A stretch of DNA of 36,788 bases from Anaerolineae bacterium (lineage in GTDB: Bacteria > Chloroflexota > Anaerolineae > Promineifilales > Promineifilaceae). Positions 1 to 8,187 of the stretch are shown here, piece by piece. Made by a program: the position numbers and the translations under genes. How positions within the stretch are numbered: the stretch's first letter is position 1; every line of letters starts with the position of its first letter. A model generated the notes under the pieces. It was not told where the DNA came from and made no database searches. It saw nothing but the letters and a program-made list of their open reading frames with translations. The stretch lies in contig JADLAX010000098.1 of the NCBI GenBank assembly GCA_020848035.1, positions 1-36,788 on the forward strand, given 5' to 3'.

Positions 1-1145
1 ACTTCTTGCCGCCCTTCGCCCAGCTGGCTGGCGGCGGCGTTGGCCTGCCCGGCGGCGGCATTGCTCTGGGCGCGCTGCTGGAGGGTGCCTGCGGCTTGCT
101 GCAGCGCCTGCTGCGCGGCGGCAACGTCCCCGTTTTGCAGCGCTTCGGCAGCAGCGGCGAGTTCGTTGGCCAGTTCGCTGTCTACGTCCTGGAGGGAAGC
201 GGCCGTTTCCATCAAATCTTCCGCCAGTTCCGCCAACTCTTCATCGGACAAGGTTGGTAAACTATCCGCCAGCTGCGCCGCCGCCGCGCCCGCCTGGGAC
301 AAATTGCCGCTTTGCAGGTTTTGCCCCAGTGACTGGCTGTTCTGGTTTTCCGCCAGCGGCTGCCCGGCGTCTTGCAGTGACTGCTGCAGATTCGATTGGT
401 CGTTGTTGGCCGCCAGTTCGCGCAGCTCCGCTTCCGCCTCCGACAGCGTGGCGACGGCTTCTTCCTGGCTCAGGTTGCCCTGCTCCAGCCCTTCCAGCGC
501 ACTCTGGATAGGTTCCAGCAGCTCTTCTTCCTGCGCGTCGGTCAGTTCGGGGTTCTGGATAATTTCCTCTTCGAGCGCTTCCAGCGCCTCCACCTGCTCG
601 GCGATGCTTTCCTGGATGGCGCGGCTTTTGAGCAGTTCGGATTCTTGCGCGTTGGGCAGGAGTACGGCCGTTCCCAACAACACAATCGCCACTAAAATCA
701 CCAGCCAATCCTGTCGGTTCACGGTGAAGGGCAGCATCGCCTGGGTCTCGACACGGCGAACGGCCGTTAACGTATCGGCCAGCTGTAAGTCGGCAAAGGT
801 GGGCGTGGTGTCTAGCTGGTTGGTGTGGATTTCAACGGCCGTACTCGCCCGCTCCTTCAGCAAAAACTGCCGGTCAGCAAACCGTGCTTGCTGCCACAAA
901 TTCCGCCGCTGGCTCAGCAGCCAGACGACAGCGCCAAGCAGCCCCACCAGCCCCAGGCCACCAGCCACGAAGCCAACTTCCTGGTTGGTCAGCAGCGGGC
1001 GGAAGCGGGCCACGGTGGCCACCACCACGCCCAGCAGCAGGCCCAGCAGCAGGCCACGCGGCAGCCAGAGCAGACCATCACGCATGCGGCGACGGCCGTT
1101 CCACTGCCTCAACTGCTGCTTCAATTCCTCAAATCGTTCGTTCAT
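1..1145 (-). CDS. Coiled-coil membrane protein, C-terminus beyond the left edge
   Basis: The frame opens at the ATG at 1143-1145 (MNERFEELKQQ...) and stays open to the window edge, giving about 381 residues with no stop, so the gene is partial. Residues about 25-45 and 55-75 form two hydrophobic segments, and a third lies near 150 (WLVILVAIVLLGTAVLL). The rest is rich in Ala, Gln, Glu and Leu with repeated short helices (EALEALEEEI, AAAQQALQQAAG), the pattern of an extended coiled coil outside or beneath the membrane. No catalytic motif is visible and I do not recognise a named family. It is last in a minus-strand run with two ABC-2 permeases, an ATPase and a large secreted protein, and is separated from the permease by a REP-like palindrome, so a role in the same envelope system is inferred. 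A long open frame on the opposite strand is a composition artefact. Confidence 0.8.
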   Translation of the reverse strand, partial: MNERFEELKQQLRQWNGRRRMRDGLLWLPRGLLLGLLLGVVVATVARFRPLLTNQEVGFVAGGLGLVGLLGAVVWLLSQRRNLWQQARFADRQFLLKERASTAVEIHTNQLDTTPTFADLQLADTLTAVRRVETQAMLPFTVNRQDWLVILVAIVLLGTAVLLPNAQESELLKSRAIQESIAEQVEALEALEEEIIQNPELTDAQEEELLEPIQSALEGLEQGNLSQEEAVATLSEAEAELRELAANNDQSNLQQSLQDAGQPLAENQNSQSLGQNLQSGNLSQAGAAAAQLADSLPTLSDEELAELAEDLMETAASLQDVDSELANELAAAAEALQNGDVAAAQQALQQAAGTLQQRAQSNAAAGQANAAASQLGEGRQE

Positions 1146-1164
1146 AAAAATAAATTCTACGCCT

Positions 1165-1256
1165 GTCATTCCCACGAACGGCCTGCCCCCGCAAAGGCGT
1201 GGGGCGGGAATCCAGCTTTTGCGCCAATGGATACCTGCCTACGCGGGTATGACAAC
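1165..1256. repeat. REP-like palindromic element
   Basis: The ends are inverted (TGTCATTCCCAC on the left, CGGGTATGACA on the right) and the interior has GGCGGGAATCCA and CCTGCCTACGCGGG. The same words recur at 14672-14731. This is a bacterial REP/BIME-type repeat filling the gap between two minus-strand genes. Confidence 0.65.
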
Positions 1257-1261
1257 GATAC

Positions 1262-2215
1262 CTACTGCGTGGCGATTTTGCGGACGCGGCGCACGGTCGC
1301 GTAAAACAAAAGCACCGACAGCAAAATATAAAAAATCAAAAAGAGCGGCCAGGGCGAAAAAAGCCAGATGGTGTGGCTGGTTCCAGACGCGCCGCCGACC
1401 GAGGTGCTGAAATACCACAGCGAGCTTTCCTGTACCAGCACCACATCGCTCACGATTAGCGTAGCTGGCAGATTGGTCGCCGCCAAAAACATCAGCACAT
1501 ACATCAGCGCCGCTTCCACCTGCCAGCTCAAAATCGCTGCCCCGGCAAAAAATGGGCTCAAAATCATGGCAAACAGCCCGACAAACACCGGAATGCCTAC
1601 CGTGATAAACAGCGCCCCGGCAAACGTGACGACGCTGGCCGCCAGCGTCGTGCGCATGCGCGACGAGGCGTACAATCCCCACAAGGCAAAGGCCACCGCG
1701 CTCACCAGCACAATCACCTGCGACAAAATCAGCTCGATTACCGCCACGCCGCCCATCAAAAAGGCGATGCTTTGCAGTGGAATGGCCACAAAAATCAGCA
1801 GCAGCACGTAGCTTAACGCTGAAACCAGCTTACCCGCCACAAACGAGTTGGCCGAAAGAAGCGTCGTGCGCAGCAAATCATACGTCTGGCGCTCCTTTTC
1901 GCCGCTGATGGCCCCGGCCGTAAATGATGGCCCGACCAAAACGACCAGCATGCCTTGCAAGCCCAGCACCGAGCTAAAAATCACCTTGCCCACCTCGCGG
2001 GAATCGGGGCCAAACGGGCCGCTGGACGCCGAGGCAAAAGCCGAATAGACCAGGGTGATAAAAGCGCTCATCACCAGCAAATGCACGGTAAGCACCACAA
2101 AAGCACGCCGCCCGCGCATCCGGCTGCGCAGCTCTTTCACGGTGACAGGGTTTTCCCGAAGCCGCTGCACGATACTTTTCGTTTTGGTGACTGGTTCTTG
2201 TACAAGTTCGGTCAT
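1262..2215 (-). CDS. ABC-2 type transporter permease (second of two)
   Basis: This 317-residue integral membrane protein starts at the ATG at 2213-2215 (MTELVQEPVTKTK), with GAGG a few bases upstream. A longer frame to 2272 would translate the intergenic repeat and is rejected. The N-terminus has a cytoplasmic stretch with NPVTVKELRSRMRGRR, typical of ABC-2 permeases of this size, then about six hydrophobic segments. The sequence SGEKERQTYDLLRTTLLS after the second segment is the conserved cytoplasmic loop of ABC-2/NatB-like permeases that contacts the ATPase. It lies downstream of the ATPase and a sister permease on the same strand, so the three probably form one heteromeric exporter. The substrate is unknown. 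Confidence 0.88.
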   Translation of the reverse strand: MTELVQEPVTKTKSIVQRLRENPVTVKELRSRMRGRRAFVVLTVHLLVMSAFITLVYSAFASASSGPFGPDSREVGKVIFSSVLGLQGMLVVLVGPSFTAGAISGEKERQTYDLLRTTLLSANSFVAGKLVSALSYVLLLIFVAIPLQSIAFLMGGVAVIELILSQVIVLVSAVAFALWGLYASSRMRTTLAASVVTFAGALFITVGIPVFVGLFAMILSPFFAGAAILSWQVEAALMYVLMFLAATNLPATLIVSDVVLVQESSLWYFSTSVGGASGTSHTIWLFSPWPLFLIFYILLSVLLFYATVRRVRKIATQ

Positions 2216-2239
2216 AATGCCTCGAAAAAGATTGTAATT

Positions 2240-2286
2240 GGGTAACTGAGTAATTGGTAATTTGCTCTCCAATTACTCAATTACCC
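2240..2286. repeat. Inverted repeat of iterated TAATTG units
   Basis: Arms of 18 bases (2240-2257 and 2269-2286) match at 17 positions around an 11-base loop. Each arm is built from the same word family (GTAATTG, GAGTAATTGG), and further copies continue to about 2300. It lies between the two permease genes. The same word family makes an independent hairpin at 6819-6875. Confidence 0.8.
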
Positions 2287-2292
2287 GATTTC

Positions 2293-3120
2293 TCAATTAC
2301 TTAACTTGTTGGCCTGCCGCACAATGCCCCACCAGAGGAGCAAAACGGCCGTTCCATACACAATTGCCGGTGTCAAAATGCTGCCGGTTAAGGATCCACC
2401 GTCGTCAATCCCGACCAGCTTCCAGATGGCCAGCCAGATGGCGCTGTTGCTAAACAGCTTCATCAGCACCACGATGACGTAGCTGCCTGCCAGGGCATAC
2501 GTGGCCGAGCGCACCCAGGTGGAGAGGTACATGCCAATAAACGCGGCAAACAGCACTTCCACCCACGGCCGTATTAACGCACCTAACCCAATGAACAGGC
2601 CGGAAACGGCCGTGCCGCCCGACACGAAACTCAACACACAAAACAGCATCAACGCCTGAAAGCTGCTCAACAGCAGCATCACCTTCCAGATGCGCAGCCG
2701 GGCCAGCCCGCCAAACAGCTTCGCCAGCAAAATGCTGGCCGTGGAATGCGGCGTCAGGCGCAAAATATCCCAGGTGCCCCGGTCCACCTCCATGCTGATC
2801 GTCGGCGCGGTCAGCGCCGGGGCCATAAACGAGCCATAAATGGTTAACATCGACAGCAGCGCACCCGGCAGACAAATGACGCACAGGAAAATGAACAGCT
2901 CATTGTTTTCCGTTGTGCCCAGTAGGGCCGGATTGGTGCCCGCACACAGCCCCAGCACAATGGCCGCCATCACCACAAACGGCGAGTAGCGGCGCAGCAT
3001 CTCGTAAAATGGGTTCGGGTTGCCCCAGCCGCCTTTTTCCCGCAGGTAGATGGGGTTCTCGTTCAGCGAACTGAACCAGCCCCAACCTGCCTGCAGCCGT
3101 GCCGGAAAGCCCCACTTCAA
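2293..3120 (-). CDS. ABC-2 type transporter permease (first of two)
   Basis: This protein has about 275 residues and about six membrane-spanning segments. The best start is a TTG at 3118-3120, which overlaps the stop codon of the upstream ATPase by two bases and so suggests translational coupling. The first ATG (MLRRYSPF) would remove the segment NPIYLREKGGWGNPNPFYE, which parallels the cytoplasmic N-terminus of the sister permease and should be kept. The loop MEVDRGTWDILRLTPHSTAS matches the conserved coupling loop of ABC-2 permeases. Together with the second permease and the ATPase it likely forms an ABC exporter. What is exported cannot be read from sequence. Confidence 0.85.
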   Translation of the reverse strand: MKWGFPARLQAGWGWFSSLNENPIYLREKGGWGNPNPFYEMLRRYSPFVVMAAIVLGLCAGTNPALLGTTENNELFIFLCVICLPGALLSMLTIYGSFMAPALTAPTISMEVDRGTWDILRLTPHSTASILLAKLFGGLARLRIWKVMLLLSSFQALMLFCVLSFVSGGTAVSGLFIGLGALIRPWVEVLFAAFIGMYLSTWVRSATYALAGSYVIVVLMKLFSNSAIWLAIWKLVGIDDGGSLTGSILTPAIVYGTAVLLLWWGIVRQANKLSN

Positions 3121-4070
3121 TTCACAATGCCCTTTGTAACCTGCAAAAAGACGTCTTCCAAATCGCCGGTCTCTTCCTGGAAGGCCACCACACGGAAGTT
3201 GTGGGCAACCAGGCTGGCCAACAGCCCACTCAGCGCCTCATCGTCGCCGGTAAAGTCAAAGCGCAGCGAGTCGGAAGGGATGTCGGCCGCCTCGGCGGTG
3301 ATAATGCTTTCGACCAGCTCGTGACGCAGCAAAAACTCTTGCAGCGGCGTCAAATCGCCCAAAACGCGCAGCTGAATCAGGCGGTGGGTGCGCAGCTGTC
3401 GCTTCATCTCCGCCATATCGCCGTAAGCCACCAGGCTGCCCGCTTCCAAAATGGCAATGCTGGTGCAAATATCGGCCACTTCCGACAGAATGTGCGACGA
3501 GAAAAAAATCGTCTTGCCCATCAGCTTCAGCTCGCGCAGCAGTTCGCGCATCTCGATGCGGGCGCGCGGGTCCAGGCCACTGGCCGGTTCGTCCAAAATG
3601 AGCACCTGGGGATCGTGCGCCAGGGTGCGGGCCAGGCAAAGGCGCTGCTTCATGCCCCGGCTCAGGCTGTCGACAAACGCCTCTTTTTTGTGACCCAAAT
3701 CCACCAACGCCAGCAGATCGTCAATCATGCCCACCCGGGTGCTGGGCGGCACATCGTAGCAGGCGGCGAAAAAGTCCAGGTATTCCCACACCTTCATGTC
3801 GTCGTACACGCCAAAAAAGTCTGGCATGTAGCCGATGTTGCGGCGTACCGCGCGCGGGTTGTCGGTGACCGATTCACCCGCCACCCACGCCTTGCCGCTG
3901 CTGGGCTTGAGCAGGGTGGTGAGAATGCGCATGGTGGTCGTTTTGCCCGCGCCGTTGGGGCCAATAAAGCCAAACACTTCGCCCTCTTCAATGTTGAGTG
4001 TCAGGTCGTTTAAGGCGACGAGGTCGCCGTATTTTTTGGTGAGTCCCTGAATTTCGATGATTGTTGACAT
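3117..4070 (-). CDS. ABC transporter ATP-binding protein (ABC-2 family)
   Basis: A complete nucleotide-binding subunit of 317 residues. Visible motifs are Walker A GPNGAGKT (about 37-44), a Q-loop region around NIGYMPDFFG, the signature LSRGMKQR (a usual variant of LSGGQ in this subfamily), Walker B VLILDEPASGLDP and the H-loop SSH. A C-terminal extension of about 90 residues follows, as in CcmA/NatA-like ATPases of ABC-2 exporters. It overlaps the start of the first permease by two bases and heads the ATPase-permease-permease unit. It powers the exporter from the cytoplasmic face. The preceding 180 bases contain four palindromic repeats instead of an obvious promoter. Confidence 0.95.
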   Translation of the reverse strand: MSTIIEIQGLTKKYGDLVALNDLTLNIEEGEVFGFIGPNGAGKTTTMRILTTLLKPSSGKAWVAGESVTDNPRAVRRNIGYMPDFFGVYDDMKVWEYLDFFAACYDVPPSTRVGMIDDLLALVDLGHKKEAFVDSLSRGMKQRLCLARTLAHDPQVLILDEPASGLDPRARIEMRELLRELKLMGKTIFFSSHILSEVADICTSIAILEAGSLVAYGDMAEMKRQLRTHRLIQLRVLGDLTPLQEFLLRHELVESIITAEAADIPSDSLRFDFTGDDEALSGLLASLVAHNFRVVAFQEETGDLEDVFLQVTKGIVN

Positions 4071-4086
4071 AATGTTGCCCTTGATT

Positions 4087-4242
4087 AAACCTGACAGGTT
4101 TCCGACCCAACTTTGCGGTCAGATGCATTGTTTTGCAAAGTAGGCTTACAAACAAGATTCTGCGTAAACCTGTCAGGTTTTTTGATCGAACCTGACAGGT
4201 TTCTGACCCACAAACAAGATACTGCGTAAACCTGTCAGGTTT
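4087..4242. repeat. Four copies of the near-palindrome AAACCTGWCAGGTTT
   Basis: Copies lie at about 4087-4101, 4166-4180, 4188-4202 (first base changed) and 4228-4242. The central base alternates A, T, A, T, so neighbouring copies are inverted relative to each other. Copies 2 and 4 sit in a longer direct repeat (ACAAACAAGAT.CTGCGT before each). The cluster fills the gap between the large secreted protein and the ABC ATPase. A function as regulatory site or as mobile repeat cannot be told apart here. Confidence 0.8.
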
Positions 4243-4252
4243 CTAGGTTAAG

Positions 4253-6703
4253 CTACTCGTTCAGATTACCAGTCAAAATTGGGTACACCGCGCCAATGCC
4301 CAGGCCGAACTGGCTGTTGGTGTCTTCCAGCCGCAGGCGCACCTCGTTGTTGGGGCCGATGTACGGCGCAAAATCGGTGATGAGGTTTGTGCCCCAGGTG
4401 ACCGCGTTCAGCGGCTGCCACAGGTTTTGTTCAAAGTCCCAGACGCGCACGTCGGGGGTGAGCTGCGTTGGGTCTTCGTACTGCTGCGTCAGCGAGAAGC
4501 TGAGCTTGGTGACGTCCATGTTTTGGAATTCGGGCCAGGGTGTGTAGGAAAACTCTACCCAGCCGCCGTTGAGGTACAAATCCTGAATGGTGGGGTTGTA
4601 GACGTTGTTGTTGCCCAGCGATTCCCAGTTCAGCAAGGAGACGGGCAGGGTAACATTACGGCCGCTTACAATGTTCTGCTCCAGCGGAATCTCAATCAGG
4701 TACAGGGTGGTGTTTTGCGTGTCGAAGCTGTTGCCCTGAACGGCCGCTTCCAGCTGCTGCTCGTTGGACCAGGCGATGAGCACTACACTTTCGGCAGGCA
4801 GGTTGAAGGTCCCTGGACCGCCAAAGTTGCTGCTTTCCAGCGCCTGCAGCAGCTGCCAGCGAGGGTAGAGAACCCGATCGTTGTAGTAGTCAAAAGAGCC
4901 AAGGATGGTTTCGGCGTTGGCCGAAAGCGGCGCATTGGAGCTGAAACCGCCCGCAAAAGCGGGTGAGGTGCTGCTGACAGCTGCGCCCATGGGCTGAGAA
5001 ACGGCCGTACGCTCATTGGGCGCAATATCTCCGATGGCAACGGCCGTATTGCCCAGCAGCACCGAAGCTGTCTCCAGCGTGATGTCGCTGTTGTTGAGAA
5101 TGTCCATCGCCAGAACCAGGTTGTTGCCCTCCAGCGTCAGCGTGGCCGAGCCCGAAATATCCACCGCAGGCACGGCGCTTTCCGCCAAAAAGACAGTCAC
5201 TTCGCCAATGTCTACCCGCACATCAGAAATGGTCACCTCGTTGCCGTAGGTGATGCTGCCGAGGTTGGGATCATCGCTGGTGAACGGGACGCCAAAATCC
5301 TGCGTATACGGCCGTGCCAGCGTTCCGGCCGGCAGACTCAGATCGTATGTGGTGCGCTGCGGCGAGTAGAGGCCCAGCAGGCTGTACACATCGGCCTGTT
5401 CGCCACCGGATTGGCTGTAAGCGACCGAGATCTGGTTAATGATGGTGTCGTTGCCGCGCAGCTGGAAGCCGGTGAAGTAAGTCACACCGCTGAAGATGAC
5501 CACGAGCACCGGAATGGTGATCCAGGCGCGCTCCAACTGGTTGCGCCGCTTCAGCACCCAGTAGTTAAGCGGGCCTACTACAATTGTGTAAACCAGCAAA
5601 AAGGCCAATAATTGCAAAATGCTCGGCAGCGTCAGCGACGGCAGGCTGGAAACTGCCTCGGTGGCGGCATAACTGTTTTGCGGTCCTGAACCCCAGTTAC
5701 TGCCCGAGGGCACCCGGCTGGCAATGGCGGCCCAAATTGCTTCGCTGCCGTCCCAATCCAACAGGGGTGCCAGCCGTGGATCGAGCGCCAAGAAGTAAAC
5801 GGAGCCGCGTCCAATTGACTGTCGGGCCAGCAAAGGCAGTTCATCCTGGCGGAAGATTAGCTCGCCGCTGCGCAGGCTGCTGGTGGCCACCACATACGGG
5901 CCGGGATCGCGGAAGGGAATGCCGATGCGTTCACGCAGGCCGGGCAAATCGTCCACGGAGCGGCTGCCGTCGATGGTGACGGGCAGCAGATCGGCCAGGG
6001 ATACGGCCGTTTTTTGCCAGTTCGCCCCGCCAGTCACAATAAGCTGACCGCCGTTGTGCAGCCATACTTCCAGAGCGGTGCGCTGCTGGCTGGTGAGCTG
6101 GCTGGTGTCGGTGTCGTTAAAAATGAGCACATCGAGGGCATTCCAGGCAACGGCCGTTTCCGGCAAATCTTCAAGCGTCAGCAGGGCCACCGCCGCGTCG
6201 GTGCGGCTGCCGGGAATGCGCTCCAGAAAGCTAAATTCGGCCGCATCGGGGCTGACAATGCCGTAAAGCAGGTGGGTGGTGCCCGAAATGCGGCTGAGGC
6301 TGCCGCTGCTGGCTTCGGCCACCAGGGTGCCGTCATTCTGTCGAAGGGCCAGGTCGATATTGCCCGCGCCAACGTATAGCTTTATGTAAAGCGTGACGCG
6401 TTTGTTCGATTGGGTTGGCAGGCTGAGGGGGGAGCGGTAGGTCGCTGGCCCCGAACCTGCGCCGCCAGGCACTTTAATTTCGACGTACCCATCGACGGCC
6501 GGTCCGGTGTTAGCGGCCGTTACCTGCACCGGCACCCAGTAATCCCCTTTGTAGATGCTGTCGTAGCCGACCACAAAGTCCAGGGTAATGCCGCTGCTGT
6601 CATCATCCTGAGCGTGAGTGGGGAAAGCCATGAAGCCCAACAAAGGAAGGAGCAGGCCGAGGAAGAGAAAATTTCGGATTTTAGAGGTGTTTAGCTTGGC
6701 CAT
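4253..6703 (-). CDS. Large secreted/membrane protein with GATase-like domain and membrane anchor
   Basis: About 816 residues from the ATG at 6701-6703 (MAKLNTSKIRN). This start gives a normal signal peptide (FLFLGLLLPLLGFMAFPTHA, cleavage before QDDD). The frame runs on to 6772, but those extra residues would overlap a probable promoter. After a beta-rich N-terminal part comes a segment (DVLIFNDTDTSQLTSQQ, then LEVWLHNGGQLIVTGG) resembling the glutamine-amidotransferase-like fold found in membrane proteins near ABC-2 transporters. Mid-protein are two membrane spans (LLAFLLVYTIVVGPLNYW and a following ITIPVLVVIFSGVTYF), then a long beta-rich C-terminal region. No enzyme active site is evident. 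It is first in the minus-strand cluster with the ABC exporter, so it may be an accessory subunit. No gene name is assigned. Confidence 0.85.
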   Translation of the reverse strand: MAKLNTSKIRNFLFLGLLLPLLGFMAFPTHAQDDDSSGITLDFVVGYDSIYKGDYWVPVQVTAANTGPAVDGYVEIKVPGGAGSGPATYRSPLSLPTQSNKRVTLYIKLYVGAGNIDLALRQNDGTLVAEASSGSLSRISGTTHLLYGIVSPDAAEFSFLERIPGSRTDAAVALLTLEDLPETAVAWNALDVLIFNDTDTSQLTSQQRTALEVWLHNGGQLIVTGGANWQKTAVSLADLLPVTIDGSRSVDDLPGLRERIGIPFRDPGPYVVATSSLRSGELIFRQDELPLLARQSIGRGSVYFLALDPRLAPLLDWDGSEAIWAAIASRVPSGSNWGSGPQNSYAATEAVSSLPSLTLPSILQLLAFLLVYTIVVGPLNYWVLKRRNQLERAWITIPVLVVIFSGVTYFTGFQLRGNDTIINQISVAYSQSGGEQADVYSLLGLYSPQRTTYDLSLPAGTLARPYTQDFGVPFTSDDPNLGSITYGNEVTISDVRVDIGEVTVFLAESAVPAVDISGSATLTLEGNNLVLAMDILNNSDITLETASVLLGNTAVAIGDIAPNERTAVSQPMGAAVSSTSPAFAGGFSSNAPLSANAETILGSFDYYNDRVLYPRWQLLQALESSNFGGPGTFNLPAESVVLIAWSNEQQLEAAVQGNSFDTQNTTLYLIEIPLEQNIVSGRNVTLPVSLLNWESLGNNNVYNPTIQDLYLNGGWVEFSYTPWPEFQNMDVTKLSFSLTQQYEDPTQLTPDVRVWDFEQNLWQPLNAVTWGTNLITDFAPYIGPNNEVRLRLEDTNSQFGLGIGAVYPILTGNLNE

Positions 6704-6745
6704 GGTTTGTATACGTTTTAACGCTGCCATTTGTTCCATCCGTTG

Positions 6746-6773
6746 ATTATACCGAACGGAGCAGATGTTCACA
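6746..6773 (-). promoter_or_regulatory. Possible sigma70-type promoter of the large membrane protein gene
   Basis: Read on the minus strand, a perfect TATAAT lies at 6751-6746. A weak -35 (TGTGAA, 6773-6768) lies about 16 bases upstream. Transcription would begin near 6739, about 36 bases before the ATG chosen for the gene. The -35 match is poor. Confidence 0.4.
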
Positions 6774-6818
6774 CGACGGTTACCGTATGAGACGGTTACC
6801 GTATGATTGGGTAATTAT

Positions 6819-6875
6819 GTAATTGAGTAATTGGGCAATTTGGACTTAACCTCAATTACCCAATTACTCAATTAC
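6819..6875. repeat. Inverted repeat of iterated TAATTG units
   Basis: Perfect 17-base arms at 6819-6835 and 6859-6875 with a 23-base loop. Related words (GGGTAATTATG) extend it on the left. It lies between the DUF503 gene and the large secreted protein and could act as a terminator-like hairpin, though no T-run follows. Confidence 0.8.
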
Positions 6876-6893
6876 TTCATTCCCATCTGACTT

Positions 6894-7181
6894 TCAGGTT
6901 AGAATTTCAATCTCATAATCCGCAATGGGGACATCTGGGCGGTGGTCTTCCAGCCAGGTGACGGCCGTTTGCAGCTGGCTGTGCAGGTGGGCGGCATCGT
7001 TCCCCACGGTAACCAGGGCGATAACGGCCGTTCCCCACACATCTTGTTTGTCCACTTCTGCCACCGCCACGTTAAACTTTTGCGGCAGCCGGTTTAAAAT
7101 GGATTTCACAATACTGCGCTTCTCTTTTAATGAGAAAACGGCCTCTAGTTCCAGGGTAATCAGACAACTGGCTATAATCAT
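6894..7181 (-). CDS. DUF503/YlxP family protein
   Basis: A 95-residue protein starting at the ATG at 7179-7181 (MIIASCLITLELE). The frame extends to 7220, but the family starts at this methionine. The signature SLKEKRSIVKSIL, then FNVAVAEVDKQDVW and the NDAAH motif identify the YlxP/DUF503 family. The family is about 90-100 residues long and is often encoded in the nusA-infB-rbfA region, with a suggested role in ribosome assembly. Here it stands alone with no translation genes adjacent. The upstream region has no strong ribosome binding site. Function is therefore assigned only at family level. Confidence 0.88.
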   Translation of the reverse strand: MIIASCLITLELEAVFSLKEKRSIVKSILNRLPQKFNVAVAEVDKQDVWGTAVIALVTVGNDAAHLHSQLQTAVTWLEDHRPDVPIADYEIEILT

Positions 7182-7394
7182 GGGCGTATTGTGAAGAAAG
7201 GGGTGGGGTATGTCAAGCACGCAGGTGATACGGTTCAGCGCCAGGGTTTTATCCGAAAGTACTGGGGTGCGAGCGCAACGAAAACGGCCGATCTAACGTT
7301 TTGCTAGTGACAATGCCTGTAAAGTAGGGGTTGTGCAGGTGCGAAATACGCAAAATTTGCTGAAAATCGCAATTTTGCAGGAGTAAACAACCAC

Positions 7395-8120
7395 ATGCTA
7401 AGAAAGTTAGCTTATCTTTTTTTAATCATCTTCTTCATCATGGGTGCCCTGGCTGCCTACACCTTTGTTGCCACCATCAATAAAGCCGAAACCGTCACCC
7501 AGCCCATTGGTGAGTTTGTCCAGCAGCTCATGATTCCCGCCACGCCCGTCATTTTGCCCAGCGCTGCCACCATCGTGCACGAGATCAACGATCTGGCACG
7601 TTTGGAGACAGCCTCAGTGGAACTGGAAAAAATTGTGACGGCCGAACGTAACAACGACTACCTGTGGGGGGCGATGGGCGAAACGCTTATTTTTGTGGCC
7701 AACGGCAAGGTGGTAGCGGGTGTCGATCTGGCCGAAATGACGCCCGCCGACGTGCAGGTGGTGGATCCCACCACGGTAATGGTGCACATCCCCGAAGCCG
7801 TTTTGTTTGACGATTTGCCCGCGCTGGACAATGAAAAATCTTACGTGGCGGACCGCGACACGGGCCTGCTGACCCGGGCCGATCCCGAGCTAGAAACGGA
7901 AGTGCGTCGCCTGGCGGAAGAAGTGCTGCTTGAAGAAGCGCTAAGCAGCGGTGTGCTGGAGCAGGCCAACTACAATGCCCAGCAGTTTATGCTGACTTTT
8001 ATGCAGGGCCTGGGCTTTGAATCGGTTATCTTTACCAATGAAACGCCGCCAACGGCCGAACCGTTTGTGCAGGAAGTGCCCAAGGGTTACATGCTGGTCA
8101 CCCCCACGCCGCAGCCGTAG
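7395..8120 (+). CDS. DUF4230 family membrane-anchored protein
   Basis: A 241-residue protein with one N-terminal membrane segment (LAYLFLIIFFIMGALAAYTFV, about residues 4-25) and the rest outside. The middle region (IVTAERNNDYLWGAMGETLIFVANG, then VAGVDLAEMTPADVQV and TVMVHIPEAVLFD) matches the DUF4230 family, whose biochemical role is unknown. The C-terminus is helical (ETEVRRLAEEVLLEEAL) and ends in a Thr/Pro tail. The ATG at 7395 has AGGAG at 7379-7383, a rather long spacing of 11 bases. A hairpin (GCAAAATT at 7350-7357, AATTTTGC at 7371-7378) sits directly in front of that site and could modulate translation. Confidence 0.85.
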   Translation: MLRKLAYLFLIIFFIMGALAAYTFVATINKAETVTQPIGEFVQQLMIPATPVILPSAATIVHEINDLARLETASVELEKIVTAERNNDYLWGAMGETLIFVANGKVVAGVDLAEMTPADVQVVDPTTVMVHIPEAVLFDDLPALDNEKSYVADRDTGLLTRADPELETEVRRLAEEVLLEEALSSGVLEQANYNAQQFMLTFMQGLGFESVIFTNETPPTAEPFVQEVPKGYMLVTPTPQP

Positions 8121-8135
8121 GCTGGTAAATGGTAA

Positions 8136-8178
8136 ACGGTAATCGGTGGAAAGAACCGTTCACCGATTACCGATTACG
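8136..8178. repeat. Inverted repeat of iterated CGGTAAT units
   Basis: Arms GGTAATCGGTG (8138-8148) and CACCGATTACC (8161-8171), with further tandem copies of GGTAAA/CGATTAC on both sides. It separates the convergent ends of the DUF4230 gene and the flavoprotein gene and may act as a bidirectional terminator, although no T-run follows. Confidence 0.7.
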
Positions 8179-8187
8179 GATGACGGC

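Noticed and set aside
40..1410. Long plus-strand frame of over 450 codons
   Set aside because: It is antisense to the coiled-coil membrane protein, runs through a REP element, and its product is Ser/Ala/Arg-rich without any domain. G+C-rich codon use creates such mirror frames.
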